A stretch of 64,000 nt of DNA. It comes from Procambarus clarkii. Lineage: Eukaryota; Arthropoda; Malacostraca; Decapoda; Cambaridae. Position numbers and translations under genes: made by a program. The stretch spans positions 6,942,264-7,006,263 of the forward strand of contig NC_091208.1 of assembly GCF_040958095.1 (NCBI RefSeq). Reading direction: 5' to 3'. This document shows, piece by piece, positions 10,403-21,920 of this stretch. Position 1 is the stretch's first letter; each line of letters opens with the position of its first letter. The notes under the pieces were generated by a model that was given only the letters and a program-made list of their open reading frames with translations, ran no database searches and was not told the DNA's origin.

Positions 10403-11096
10403 ACCATAACCAAGCACTGCATCACCAACCTCAACAAGGCCCTGAACAACATCAACACCAGCCTCCACACCCTCAGCCACAACATAACTATAACCAGGCA
10501 CTGCATCACCAACCTCAACAAGGCCCTGAACAACATCAACACCAGCCTCCACACCCTCAGCTACAACATAACCATAACCAGGCACTGCATTACCAACCTC
10601 AACAAGGCACTGAACAACAACAACACCAGCCTCCACACCCTCAGCCACAACATAACCATAATCAGGCACTGCATCACCAACCTCAACAAGGCCCTGAACA
10701 ACATCAACACCAGCCTCCACACCCTCAGCCACAACATAACCATAACCAGGCACTGCATCACCAACCTCAACAAGGCCCTGAACAACATCAACACCAGCCT
10801 CCACACCCTCAGCCACAACATAACCATAACCAGGAACTGCATCACCAACCTCAACAAGGCCCTGATCAACATCAACACCAGCCTCCACACCCTCAGCCAG
10901 AACATAACCATAACCAGGCACTGCATCACCAACCTCAACAAGGCCCTGAACAACATCAACACCAGCCTCCAAACCCTCAGCCACAACATAACCATAACCA
11001 GGCACTGCATCACCAACCTCAACAAGGCCCTGAACAACATCAACACCGGCCTCCACACCCTCAGCCAAAACATAACCATAACCAGGCACTGTATCC
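10403..11096 (+). repeat. R84 array 2 (8.3 units)
   Basis: Eight full units plus the usual 25-bp partial unit, phase-matched to other arrays at both ends. Four frames stay open (two per strand). Most differences between units are single bases. Confidence 0.95.
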
Positions 11097-11899
11097 AATT
11101 ACAGGATAAGGATTTGGGATTGGACGGAGGAGTGGAGGGGGGGTGTGGAACGAATGATGCCCATTAGCTAAGTGATCCCCATTTACTGACGACTGTAACA
11201 GTGGCCTAAGAATACGGTACGCAAAGGGAATATTAATAAGGTATTCGAAGTATCAATACAAAATTTCTTGTGGAATGAAACATAAAAATTTTGAATATTG
11301 AGGTTACCCATTAAGGCGATATAGAAAATCACGACCAGACAACCTTATAAGTGTGGGAGAAAGAGCAGGATGTCAATATGTATTTGTTTTTAAATGCAAC
11401 AGTTCGTATTCTGCAAATATATTTATACACCATTTTAATAACAAAATAAAATTATAGAAACTAAGTGCACTTTTTTTAAAATATTAAGATATTTATAAAT
11501 TTTAGCAAAAACATTTGTTTTTTTATTAATTTAAACAAAAAATATTATTTATATACAATGAACCTTTTTGGTTAAACATGTAAAAGATATTTTCTCAACG
11601 TTTCGCATTTATTTTTGGTGTACAATGTACACATCAAACTTTACATTCTTCAGTGAGTAGGGATCACTAAGATACTGTGTACTTAAGTGGTCGTCACAGT
11701 TTTGGTCAGGTGGCCATATTGCACTAAGGCTAGAGCTAACAAGTGATCATAGAGTACTAATCCTAGTGCCAAAAGGTAGCCACAGAGCGTAAACCTAGAG
11801 CCAACAAGTGGCCACAGAGCTATAAGCCTGGAGCGAGTAGGTGGCCACAGAGCACTAAGCCAGTAGGTGGTCACAGTGTACTTAACCAAGAGCTAACAG
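11097..11899 (+). repeat. G-run/AT-rich segment variant A, second copy
   Basis: Near-identical to 5097-5899 (about 6.0-kb offset), including degenerate R33b units at 11705-11890. No gene. Confidence 0.85.
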
Positions 11900-12864
11900 G
11901 TTGAAAATGGAAAAAACAGCTTAAAAATAAATTTCTAGTTTTCTCTTTTGCACTAATATTTTATTTATTACTGAGGTTTTCATATGACGGGAACTAAGTG
12001 TAATAAAGGCAACTTAACATCAACTATGTAAATGTTGATTTAATGTTTCCCCAATTTATATTAACAGCTCTGGTTTGGTGGGAAGAAAATACTAAAGTTA
12101 GTATAGAAGAGAGGATTAGAAGGGAAGAGAGTGAAAAAGATGAAGGGCGAAAGGGATTCTGATTTAGGCTGATTTAGATAAGCGCTTTCAGCAATTTTCT
12201 TTACCTTTACCTGAAACTTTGTTTTGTGATATTGTAGGCAATTATACAGCGATGTATAAATTTATATAATGTAACAGTTTTTGGCGTTGGGTAATATATA
12301 TTTTGTAATTGTTTATTTCTCCAAAATCTAGAAAATGGTTATTATATTTTAGAAACTTGCCTTAGAGAGTTTACGGAAGATGTCTTGGGCAAGGATCAAA
12401 GACACAATTTAAAGCTTAAAGGCAATAACATCCATTTTTTCCCCTACATTGGAGGCATAACAAATTTGAAAACAATACACACTCAGCTACTCTTCCTAAC
12501 GCTTCCAAACGTCAAGAAACTGTTGTACTAAAGTGCCCTTATCCTAACCCACCAGAGGACAAAAAACAGAAAACTGGACATTACGTTACTTTAGCTAGCC
12601 GCTTCTATTCTCCAGTATGACAATTTTTGGTCTTAGGTAGACTATACGTCAAAATGCGACGTTCTACTAGAAGGACGGCTTGACACGCAACCCAGGGGAA
12701 ATGGCTGTAATGTTACAGATTATTATGTAATGAGGTTGGTGTCAGGCACTGTATTTTAATGAATTATTTCCGTTAAACACGATGGTGCAAAGTAGAACAA
12801 CTTCACAGTACTCAGTGACACATTTAGGGTCACGTGACCATGTACTGACAGTGAGAGGAAACCA
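11900..12864 (+). repeat. GA segment plus leader, copy 3
   Basis: Near-identical to 5900-6864. Intact E-box palindrome at 12828-12839. No ORF of note. Confidence 0.85.
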
Positions 12865-12916
12865 GTGACGTCATGCACTAAGCAGGACCCCCAGTGACGT
12901 TATAAAATAAGCAGGA
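12865..12916 (+). repeat. CRE29 array 4 (about two units)
   Basis: One intact TGACGTCA unit and one decayed unit (TGACGTTA) before CATGAATGTGAGGACTC. Confidence 0.85.
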
Positions 12917-13440
12917 CCCCTCATGAATGTGAGGACTCTTACATGCGAATGGACTCACTACTGTGTGCAGTGATCATTGTAAGGCACTGTTAAACACCTG
13001 CATTCTGGTTGTTTCTTGAATTCGGTGAATGAACGGCGGTGAATGACGTAAATGTGTGAACATTAGTCAGGAGGAGGAGGGGTGATGTCTCCATGACAAC
13101 GGCGTCGCAATCTTCCCTTTAACCGGTATTTAAATACTACATAACAAGTGAATGAGAAAGAAATATCCAAAATCTGAATAATGTTGCAGTGTAACAAGTG
13201 GGAAGACGTGTTGCAACATCATCATGCTTCTAAACTCTTTTTTTTTTAGTTTAGAAAAATATTTCATTTCAAATATTGAATTCCATGAGTCTGGACCCGG
13301 GGCTGAGAGCATTGGCATTTTGACAATTTATCTTGCAAAATCTGCCTCGCTCGTGTTAATATAAATTATATTAACAGGGGTTTGGATATCACACATAAAG
13401 ACGTTGTCCGGATCTACCACTTTCATGCTGTTTATTGATA
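12917..13440 (+). repeat. Post-CRE and tail segment, copy 3
   Basis: Carries GTATTTAAATAC near 13127. On the minus strand an open stretch reads MPMLSAPGPDSWNSIF and continues to a hydrophobic end (FFLIHLLCSI) at 13130; it is one base out of frame with the upstream NTSEADFAR part in this copy. Confidence 0.85.
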
Positions 13441-14220
13441 TACCCATAACCAGGCACTGCATCACCAACCTCAACAAGGCCTTGAACAACATCAACACCA
13501 GCCTCCACACCCTCAGCCACAACATAACCATAACCAGGCACTGCATCACCAACCTCAACAAGGCCCTGAACAACATCAACACCAGCCTCCACACCCTCAG
13601 CCACAACATAACCATAACCTGGCACTGCATCACCAACCTCAACAAGGCCCTGAACAACATCAACACCAGCCTCCACACCCTCAGCCACAACATAACCATA
13701 ACCAGGCACTGCATCACCAACCTCAACAAGGCCCTGAACAACATCAACACCAGCCACCACACCCTCAGCCACAACATAACCATAACTAGGCACTGCATCA
13801 CCAACCTCAACAAGTCCCTGAACAACATCAACACCAGCTACCACACCCTCAGCCACAACATAACCATAACCAGGCACTGCATCACTAACCTCAACAAGGC
13901 CCTGAACAACATCAACACCACCCTCCACACCCTCAGCCACAACATAACCATAACCAGGCACTGCATCACCAACCTCAACAAGGCCCTGAACAACAACAAC
14001 ACCAGCCTCCACACCCTCAGCCACAACATAACCATAACCAGGCACTGCATCACCAACCTCAACAAGGCCCTGAACAACATCAACACCAGCCTCTACACCC
14101 TCAGCCACAATATAACCATAACCAGGCACTGCATCACCAACCTCAACAAGGCCCTGAAAAACATCAACACCAGCCTCCACACCCTCAGCCACAATATAAC
14201 CATAACCAGGCACTGCATCC
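13441..14220 (+). repeat. R84 array 3 (9.3 units)
   Basis: Nine full units plus the 25-bp partial. Starts the first instance of the roughly 22-kb higher-order block (next instances at 35811 and 57197). Confidence 0.95.
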
Positions 14221-14890
14221 AATGACAGGATAAGGATTTGGGATTGGACGGGGTAGGTGGGGGGGGGCAATGGAATGGTGCACAGTAACTAAGTGATCCC
14301 GACTTACTGACGACTGTGACAGTGGCCTGAGAATACGGTTCACAAAGGGGATATTAATAGGGTATTCATAGTATCAACACCAAATTTCTGGTGGAATAAA
14401 ACATAAAAAATTGTGAACATGAAAGTTACCCATGAAGGCGGTATAGAAAACCATGAAAAGACGACCGTCTCAGTGTGGAAGGAAAAGCAGAGTAATATTG
14501 TTTATTACTTGTCATATACCATTTTTTTTATAAAATATAATTTTTTTAAATAATATTTAATTAATAATATAAAAGTAAAATAAAGCCTCGAAAATTCTTA
14601 TTTATTTTTAAAAGATTTAAAAATTTTAAGACAAAACTCTACTCTCTTAATCTTACCTAAAAAATCATTATTATTATAAAAGAAATTTCGACATATTACT
14701 ATATTATTAATTTAAAATTAAAAATTTTGAGTGTACATAGGAATTTTTTTTATTTACAGTCATTAGTAAGTAGGCATCACTTAGCTATTGTGTACTACAG
14801 TGGTTAGTGTTGTATAATACTTACTGAGTACCGTGTTTTAAGGCCAGTGGTTGTCACAGAAACTCGGGTTTCAACAAGTTGTTGTTAGTG
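14221..14890 (+). repeat. G-run/AT-rich/start-box segment, variant B
   Basis: Starts GACAGGATAAGGATTTGGG, with a G-run at 14262-14269, AT-rich at 14510-14740, and ends at the start box before R33b. Same variant at 35920 and 57927, each time following R84 and preceding the long R33b array. Confidence 0.85.
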
Positions 14891-15540
14891 TTTTGGTCAG
14901 GCGGCCACAGAGCACTAAGCCTTGAACCAACAGGTGGCCACAGATCACTATACATAGATCCAACAGGTGGGCCACATAGCACTAAAAATAGAGCCAACAG
15001 GTAGCCACATAGCGCTAATCTTAGAGCCAGCAGGGAGCCACATAGCACTAAGATTAGAGCCTGCAGGTAGCCACATAGCGCTAAGCTTTGAGCCAGCAGG
15101 TGGCCACATAGCGCTAAGATTAGAGCCAGCAGGTGGCCACATAACGCTAAGCTTTGAGCCAGCAGGTGGCCACATAGCGCTATGCTTTGAGCCAGCAGGT
15201 TACCACATAGCGCTAAGCTTTGAGCCAGTAGGTGGCCACATAGCTCTAAGCTCAGAGCCAGCAGGTAGCCACATAGCGCTAAGATTAGAACCAGCAGGTG
15301 GCCACATAGCGCTGAGCTTTGAGCCAGCAGGTAGCCACATAGCACGAAGCATAGTGTCAGCAGTTGGCCACATAGCGCTAAGCTTTGAGCCAGCAGGTAG
15401 CCACATAGCGCTAAGCTTTGAGCCAGCAGGTAGCCACATAGCGCTAAGCCTAGAGCCAGCAGGTGGCCACAGAGCAATAAGCCTCGAACCAGCGGTGGCC
15501 GCAGAGCGCTAAGCCAGCTGGTGGTAACAGTCCACTTAAC
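14891..15540 (+). repeat. R33b array (about 19 units of 33 bp)
   Basis: Units of the form GGTGGCCACATAGCGCTAAG plus CTTTGAGCCAGCA. The AGCGCT core varies to AGCACT, AGTGCT or AACGCT, the pattern expected of CpG decay. Stop-free in several frames (SLEPAGGHIAL, MWPPAGSKLSA), which I treat as repeat artefact. Confidence 0.95.
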
Positions 15541-15782
15541 CTAGAGCTAACAGGTAGCCACAATAGGAGAGAACAGCTTAAAATGCAGTGGCACATCACA
15601 TAAATATTATATTATTACTCAGATTCTCATATCACGGAGACTCAGTGTAATAAAGGCACCTTAACATCATCTTATGTATATGCTGATTTAATGATACCAA
15701 CAAGTGGCTACATAGCTCAAAGTAAATTGCCAGCAGGTTGTCACAGATCAGTAATTCTGCTCTGTTACAGTCTCACAGAGCA
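15541..15782 (+). repeat. Short inter-array segment before SINE-B
   Basis: Contains GTAATAAAGGCACCTTAACA and ATGCTGATTTAATG, a partial copy of the GA segment start, then GTGGCTACATAGCTCAAAG. Recurs at 37361 and 62031. Confidence 0.75.
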
Positions 15783-16072
15783 CAGTCTCCGTGGCGTAGT
15801 GTTAAGACGCTCGCCTGGCGTTCCGCGAGCGCTTTATCCTGGGTTCGTATCCTGGCCGGGGAGGCTTTACTGGGCGCAAATCCTTAACTGTGGCCTCTGT
15901 TTAACTCAACAATAACATGCGTACTTGGTTGTAAAAACGATTCTTTGCGGGGGTCGTATTCCAGGGAACAAAGGATTAAGGACTTGCCCGAAACGCTACG
16001 CGTACTAGTGGCTGTACAAGTATGTAACAACTCTTGTATAATGTAAATGTATAAATAAAAAAAATAAAAAAA
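15783..16072 (+). mobile_element. SINE-B (tRNA-derived), copy 1
   Basis: tRNA-like head with A-box-like GTGGCGTAGTG and B-box-like GGGTTCGTATCC, a tRNA-unrelated body, and an A-rich tail (AATAAAAAAAATAAAAAAA). Pol III box A/B promoters are typical of tRNA-derived SINEs. Sits inside R33b-type sequence. Confidence 0.85.
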
Positions 16073-16160
16073 TCTAGAGCTATCAGGTGGCCACAGAGCA
16101 TTAAGCCTAAAGCCATCAGGAGGGGACAGTGCACTTAACTTAGAGCCAACAGGTAGCCAC
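16073..16160 (+). repeat. Residual R33b units after SINE-B
   Basis: Two to three R33b units (GCCATCAGG variant) continuing the array interrupted by SINE-B. Confidence 0.85.
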
Positions 16161-16237
16161 AACGGGAGTGTAACAGCTTAAAAATATAGTGTCACATTAC
16201 ACTAATATTATATTAATTACTCAGGTTCTCATATGAC

Positions 16238-16485
16238 CTGTTGGGGGACCGGTCGGCTGAGCGGACAGCACGCTGGACTTGTGATCATGTGGTCCTGGGT
16301 TCGATCCCAGGCGCCGGCGAGAAACAATGGGCAGAGTTTCTTTCACCCTATGCCCTTGTTACCTAGCAGTAAAATAGGTACCTGGGTGTTTGTCAGCTGT
16401 CACGGGCTGCTTCCTGGGGGTGGAGGCCTGGTCGAGGACCGGGCCGCGGGGACACTAAAAGCCCCGAAATCATCTCAAGATAACC
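16238..16485 (+). mobile_element. SINE-A (tRNA-derived), copy 1, with 9-bp TSD
   Basis: tRNA-like head (A-box region GTCGGCTGAGCGG, B-box GGTTCGATCCC, putative anticodon loop CTTGTGA) followed by a GC-rich body ending GAAATCATCTCAAGATAACC. Flanked by the direct repeat TCATATGAC at 16229-16237 and 16486-16494, a clean target-site duplication. A SINE type I associate with decapod genomes. Confidence 0.9.
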
Positions 16486-16494
16486 TCATATGAC

Positions 16495-17384
16495 AGGGAC
16501 TCAGTGTAATAAAGGCACCTTAACATTAACTTATGTAAATGCAGATTTAATGTTTTCCCAACTACATTGACAGCTTTTGTTTGATGGAGAGAAAATGCAA
16601 AAGTTTGTAGAGAAAAGGGAAGAGAGGGAGAGGGAAGGGAAAGGAGATGAAGGGAAAAGGGATAATGATTTGAGCTGCTACAGACAGGAGCTTTCAGCGA
16701 AGTATTCTCTTTACATTTACCTGAAACTTTGTTTCGTGAGAATGTATACATTTTTACAGCCATGTATAATTTTATACAATGTAACAGTTTATGGCACTGG
16801 ATAATTTTTTTTAACCGTTTATGCCTCCAAAATCTAGAAAATGGTTATTATTTTAAGAAACTTGCGTTAGATCTAGACTTAGAGAGCTTAGGGAAGATGT
16901 CTAGGGCAAAGATCAAAAGCACAATAAAAAGCTTTAGGGTAATAATATTAATTTTTTCCCTACATTGGAGGCATAACAAATTTGAAAACAATACACACTC
17001 AGCTACTCTTCCTAAGGCCTCCCAATCGTCAAGAAACTGTCGTCCTACAGTGTCATTAAACCTAACCTACCAGAGGACCCATAACAGAAAACTGGACATT
17101 AGGTCACTTAAGCGAGCCGCTTACATTTTCTAGTACGACTACTTTTGGCCTTAGGTAGACTATACGTCAAAATGCGACGTTCTATTAGAAAGACGGCTTG
17201 ACACGCTACCCAGGGGAAATGGCTGTAATGTTACAGTGTATTATGTAATGAGGTTGGTGTCAGGCTCTGTATTTTAATGAATATTTCCGTTAAACACGAC
17301 GGTGTAAAGTAGAACAACTTCACAGTACTCAGTGACACATTTAGGGTCACTTGACCAAGTACTGACAGTGAGAGGAAACCAGTG
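16495..17384 (+). repeat. GA segment plus leader, copy 4
   Basis: GA-rich tract at 16600-16665, then the usual segment to the leader at 17190. E-box core is CACTTG here (17345-17356). No ORF of note. Confidence 0.85.
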
Positions 17385-17465
17385 ACGTCATGCACTAAGC
17401 AGGACCCCAGTGACGTCATGTATTAAGCAAGACCCCGGTGACGTCATGCACTAAGCAGGACCTCT
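17385..17465 (+). repeat. CRE29 array 5 (three units)
   Basis: Three units, all with TGACGTCA; the second carries TATTAAGCAAGACCCCGG, a variant also at 39270 and 63960. Confidence 0.9.
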
Positions 17466-18152
17466 CGTAAATGTGAGGACTCTGACATGCGAATTGATTC
17501 ACTTTTTTTTGCAGTGATCATTGTAAGGCACTGTTAAAAACCTATTAGGCGGTGAATGGCTTAAATGTGTGAACATCAGTCAGAAGGAGGAGGGGTGATG
17601 TCTCCATGACAACGGCGTCGTATCTTCCCTTTAACCGGTATTTAAATACAACATAACAAGTGAATGAGAAAGAAATGTCCTAAATCTGAACAATGTTGCA
17701 GCGTAACAAGTAGGAAGACGTGTTGGAACATCATCATGCTTCTAAACTCAATGACGCAGGTATTAGGATGTCTTGCAACATCATCTCTCGTCAAGGTTCT
17801 AAACTCTATGGCCAAGTATTAGAATATGTTGCAACATCATTATGCTTCAAAACTCTATGACCAAGTATTAGAATATGTTGCCACATCATCAATTTTCTAA
17901 ACTCTATGACCCAAATATTAGGATATGTTGCAACATCATCATGCTTCTAAACTCATTTTTTAGTTTAGAAAAGTATTTCATTATAAATATTGAATTCCAT
18001 GAGTCTTGACATGGGACAGAGCGCATGGGCATGTTGACAATTTCTCTTGGAAAATCTGCCTCGCTCGTGTTGATAACAATTATATTTACAGGTGTTTGGA
18101 TATCACACATAAAGACGTTGTCCGGATCTTCCACTTTCAAGCTGTTTATTGT
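17466..18152 (+). repeat. Post-CRE and tail segment with expanded 50-bp minisatellite
   Basis: Contains about five copies of a 49-51-bp unit (TGTTGCAACATCATCATGCT ... TCTAAACTC) at 17715-17955, where most copies of this segment have one or two. The tail minus frame reads VEDPDNVFMCDIQTPVNII. Confidence 0.85.
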
Positions 18153-18262
18153 TATAACCATAACCAGGCACTGCATCACCAACCTCAACAAGGCCCTGAA
18201 CAACATCAACACCAGCCACCACACCCTCAGCCACAACATAACCATAACCAGGCACTGCATCC
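18153..18262 (+). repeat. R84 minimal array (1.3 units)
   Basis: One unit plus the 25-bp partial, same phase as elsewhere. Confidence 0.9.
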
Positions 18263-19190
18263 AATTGCAGGATAATGATTAGGGACTGGACGGGGGGGGG
18301 GAAGAAGGAATGGTGCCCATTAGCTAAGTGATCCCCACTTACTGACGACTGTGACAATGGCCTAAGAATACGGAACACAAAGGGGATATTAATAGGGTAT
18401 TCAAAGTATCAACACAAAATTTCCGGAGGAATAAAACAAAAAATTGTGATCATAAAAGTTACCCATGAAGGTCGGTATAGAAAACAACGAAAAGACGACC
18501 GACTCAGAGTAGGAGGAAAAGAAAATTAATAATATTAATTACTTCTCAAATACAATTAGTTAATATCATATAATTTTTTTGTAATTACAAGATTATTTAT
18601 TTATATAATATTCAAATAATTTTTTTTAGTGTTATTAAAAGATTAAGAAAATTTAACACAAAACTCTTGGGAATTTATATTATTAAATTTTTTTCTATTT
18701 ATGTAATTGAAACTTTAATACATAATATAATAATCGAACTTTTTATCCTTAAAATTTGTGAGTATTCATAACAAGATAAATTTAACTCTTTAGTTATCAA
18801 TAAGTAGGTATCACCTAAGTCCTGTGAAATACAGTTGTTAGTGTGTATAACAGTGTAGTATAACACTTACTGTGTATTCGTTCTAAGGCCAGTGGTAATA
18901 GCAGAAACTCGTGTTTCAATAGGTTGTTGTTGGTGTTTTGTCACTGTTGTTTGGTCAGGTGGCCACATAGCAGTAAGCCTTGAGCCAGAATTTTGAATAG
19001 ACATAAAAACCATGAAACTTTGCTATTAGCATAGGGCTGGGATCATATAGCTACTGTGTAATACGGTGATCGTCGCGTTTGTAAGTGATGGGGACATTTA
19101 GCTACTGTGTACCCTGTTCTGAGGCCAGAAGTTGTCAAAGAATTGAACCATTCAACAGGAGATTTTTAATGTTAGTGTTACGGTCAGGTG
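18263..19190 (+). repeat. G-run/AT-rich/start-box segment with second start box
   Basis: G-run at 18291-18300, AT-rich at 18540-18780, start box at 18800-18960, then an extra partial start box (18986-19150, TAATACGGTGATCGTCGCG). The double arrangement recurs at 22750-22890. No gene. Confidence 0.8.
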
Positions 19191-19830
19191 GCCACAGAGC
19201 AGTAAGCCTAGAGCCAGCAGGTAGCCACAAGGGAAGAGAACAGCCTAGGAATAGAGTGCCAAATTACACTATTGCACTTATATTAATTACTCAGATTCGT
19301 CATTTAACGGAGACTCAGTGTAATAAGGGCACCCTAACATCACATATAAATGCGGATTTAATGTTTTCCCAACTATATTGACAGCTCTTGTTTGATGGGG
19401 AGAAAATGCAAAGGTATGTATAGAAGAGAGGAATAGAGGGATAGAGGAAGAGAGGGTGAGAGGGAGGGAAGGAAGGAGAAAATGAAGGGAAAAGGGATAA
19501 TGATTCGGACTGCTACAGATAAAGGCTTTCAGCAATGTCTTTTACATTTCCTTCTCTTTACATTTACCTAAATTTTTGTTTTGTGATATTGTAAACATAT
19601 TTACAGCAATGTTTAAATTTATACAATGAAAGAGTGTTTGGCCCTGGATAATATAAACTTTTTTTAATTGCTTATGCCTCCAAAATGTAGAAAATGGTTA
19701 TTATTTTTTAGTAACTTGCCTTAGAGAGTTTGGGGAAGATGTCTAGGGCAAAGGTCAAGAAAACAATATAAAGCTTTAAGGTAATAATATAAATTTTTTG
19801 CCTACATTGGAGGCATAACAAATTTGAAAA
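19191..19830 (+). repeat. Single R33b unit and truncated GA segment
   Basis: One R33b unit (about 19191-19230), then the GA segment with a long GA-rich tract (19415-19500). It stops at CATAACAAATTTGAAAAGAG and joins the tail segment through a short junction sequence, with no leader or CRE29. Closely matched at 22931-23700. Confidence 0.8.
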
Positions 19831-20130
19831 GAGTACATACTCAGGAAGTGTGTATTCTGAGTGTGTACGGACGCCTGACAACTGGGTGTACACCGCTTCT
19901 TTAGACTCCTTTTTTAGTTTAGAATATAGTTTAGAAACATATTTCATTATAAATATTGAATTCCCTGAGTCTGGACCCGGGGCTGAGTGCATAGGAATGT
20001 TATCTACTTCTCTTGCAAAATCTGCCTCACTCGTGTTGATATCAATTATATTTGCAGGGGTTTGGATATCACGCATAAAGAAGTTGTCCGGATCTTCCAC
20101 TTTCATGTTTATATTGTTTTGCTTATTGCT
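19831..20130 (+). repeat. Junction plus tail segment
   Basis: Junction sequence (AGTGTGTATTCTGAGTGTGT) shared only with 23701-23785, followed by the tail segment whose minus strand reads DPDNFFMRDIQTPANIIDIN. Confidence 0.8.
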
Positions 20131-20995
20131 GTAACCATAACCAGGCGTTGCATCACCAACCTCAACAAGGCCCTGAACATCATCAACGCCAGCCTCCACA
20201 CCCTCAGCCACAACATAACCATAACCAGGCACTGCATCACCAATCTCAAGAAGGCCCTGAACAACATCAACACCGGCCACCACACCCTCAGGCACAACAT
20301 AACTATACCCAGGCACTGCATCACCAACCTCATCAAGGCTCTGAACAACATCAACACCAGCCTCCACACCCTCAGCCACAACATAACCATAACCAGACAC
20401 TGCATCACCAACCTCAACAAGGCCCTGAACAACATCAACACCAGCCTCCACACCCTCAGCCACAACATAACCATAACCAGACACTGCATCACCAATCTCA
20501 ACAAGTCCCTGAACAACATCAACACCGGCCTCCACACCCTCAGCCACAACATAACCATAACCAGGCACTGCATCACCAACCTCAACAAGGACCTGAACAA
20601 CATCAACACCAGCCTCCACACCCTCAGCCAATACATAACCATAACCAGGCACTGCATCACCAACCTCAACAAGGCCCTGAACAACATCAACACCAGCCTC
20701 CACACCCTCAGCCACAACATAACCATAACCAGGCACTGCATCACCAACCTCAACAAGGCCCTGAACAACATCAACACCAGCCTCCACACCCTCAGCCACA
20801 ACATAACCATAACCAGGCACTGCATCACCAACCTCAACAAGGCCCTGAACAACATCAACACCAGCCTCCACACCCTCAGCCACAACATAACCATAACCAG
20901 GCACTGCATCACCAACCTCAACAAGGCCCGGAACAACATCTACACCGGCCTCCACACATTCAGCCTCAACATAACCATAACCGGACATTACATCC
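20131..20995 (+). repeat. R84 array 4 (10.3 units, the longest)
   Basis: Ten full units plus the 25-bp partial. The last unit ends in a variant (CCGGACATTACATCC) shared with the array ending at 26233, so those two right ends are related. Confidence 0.95.
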
Positions 20996-21514
20996 ATTTG
21001 CTGGGTAAGGATTTGGGATTGGACAGAGGAGAGGGTGGGGATTGGAATGATGCCCAATAGCTAAGTGATCCCCACTTACTGACGACTGTGACAGTGGCCT
21101 AAGAATACGGTACACAAAGGGGATATTAAAAGGGTATTCAAAGTATCAACAGAAAATTTCTGGTTGAATAAAACATAAAAAATCCTTAACATGAAAGTTA
21201 CCCATGAGGGTGGTATAGAAAACAACGAAAAGACGACCAACTCAGAGTAGGAGGAAAAGAAAGATAGTAACATTTATTACTTCTTGAATACAATTTTTTT
21301 TTGTTACTTAAATTTTTTAAAAGGCGATTTTATTTACTATTATAATGTTAAAAGCATGTTGTAATTTTTTCAAAATTTTGAGTATTCATAAGAAAGCAAG
21401 TTAATATCTACAGCAAGTAGGCAATACCTAACAACTTTGTACTACAGTTGTTAGCGTGTTGCGTAACACTGTGTACCGTCCAGTGGTAGTCGCAGAAACT
21501 CGTGTTTCAACAGG
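20996..21514 (+). repeat. G-run/AT-rich/start-box segment
   Basis: Starts TTTGCTGGGTAAGGATTTGG rather than the usual form, as at 26234. The AT-rich part is short (21280-21370). Ends at the start box before R33a. No gene. Confidence 0.8.
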
Positions 21515-21920
21515 TTGTTGTTGGTGTTTTAGTCACGCTGGTGTTTCTTGTTGTTGGTGTTTTGGTCACGCTGGTGTTTCTTGTTGTTGGTGTTTTAGTC
21601 ACGCTGGTGTTTCTTGTTGTTAGTGTTTTGGTCACGCTGGTGTTTCTTGTTGTTGGTGTTTTAGTCACGCTGGTGTTTCTTGTTGTTGGTGTTTTGGTCA
21701 CGCTGGTGTTTCTTGTTGTTGGTGTTTTAGTCACGCTGGTGTTTCTTGTTGTTGGTGTTTTGGTCACGTTGGTGTTTCTTGTTGATGGTGTTTTGGTCAC
21801 GCTGGTGTTTCTTGTTGATGGTGTTTCTTGTTGTTGGTGTTTTGGTCACGCTGGTGTTTCTTGTTGTTGGTGTTTTGGTCACGCTGGTGTTTCTTGTTGT
21901 TAGTGTTTTGGTCAGGTGGT
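21515..21920 (+). repeat. R33a array (about 12 units), with 66-bp dimer pattern
   Basis: Units alternate between TTTTAGTCACG and TTTTGGTCACG for the first eight, then become uniform; one half unit occurs near 21815. The alternation means the array grew as 66-bp dimers. Confidence 0.95.

Larger units (their letters stand above)
19708..21057 (-). other. 449-codon minus-strand ORF across tail and R84 (possible relic of a repetitive protein)
   Basis: The longest stop-free frame in the satellite. Read 5' to 3' on the minus strand it gives a short N-terminal stretch, ten or so 28-residue repeats (VPGYGYVVAEGVEAGVDVV plus QGLVEVGDA), then VEDPDNFFMRDIQTP and NTSEADFAREVDN, then a run-on into the AT-rich GA segment. 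It is the only copy in which the VPGYGY frame joins the DPDN tail; elsewhere the tail joins the LWLRVWRL frame. A 28-codon repeat with no stop gives long ORFs by construction, so length is no evidence. No family recognised, no signal peptide visible at the first Met. Low confidence that this is or was coding. Confidence 0.15.

Noticed and set aside
10255..11167. Long overlapping ORFs on both strands through every R84 array (His/Gln/Pro-rich, Asn/Thr-rich, Val/Gly-rich and Leu/Arg-rich translations)
   Set aside because: The 84-bp unit has a length divisible by three and no stop in four of six frames, so any array gives long ORFs in all four. Without codon-level constraint none can be called a gene.
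14854..15512. ORFs of 75-207 codons in R33b and R33a arrays (SLEPAGGH, MWPPAGSK, SCCWCFGHAGV types)
   Set aside because: Same artefact of stop-free 33-bp units; similar ORFs exist on both strands and break wherever a unit has an indel.
16238..16320. Functional tRNA genes (tRNA-like sequence at the heads of SINE-A and SINE-B)
   Set aside because: Acceptor stems do not pair properly, the tRNA-like part runs into a SINE body, and SINE-A copies have target duplications.
16577..16804. ORF in GA-rich tract (Glu/Arg/Lys-rich)
   Set aside because: Product of a simple GA repeat; the reading frame and length differ between copies because of indels.
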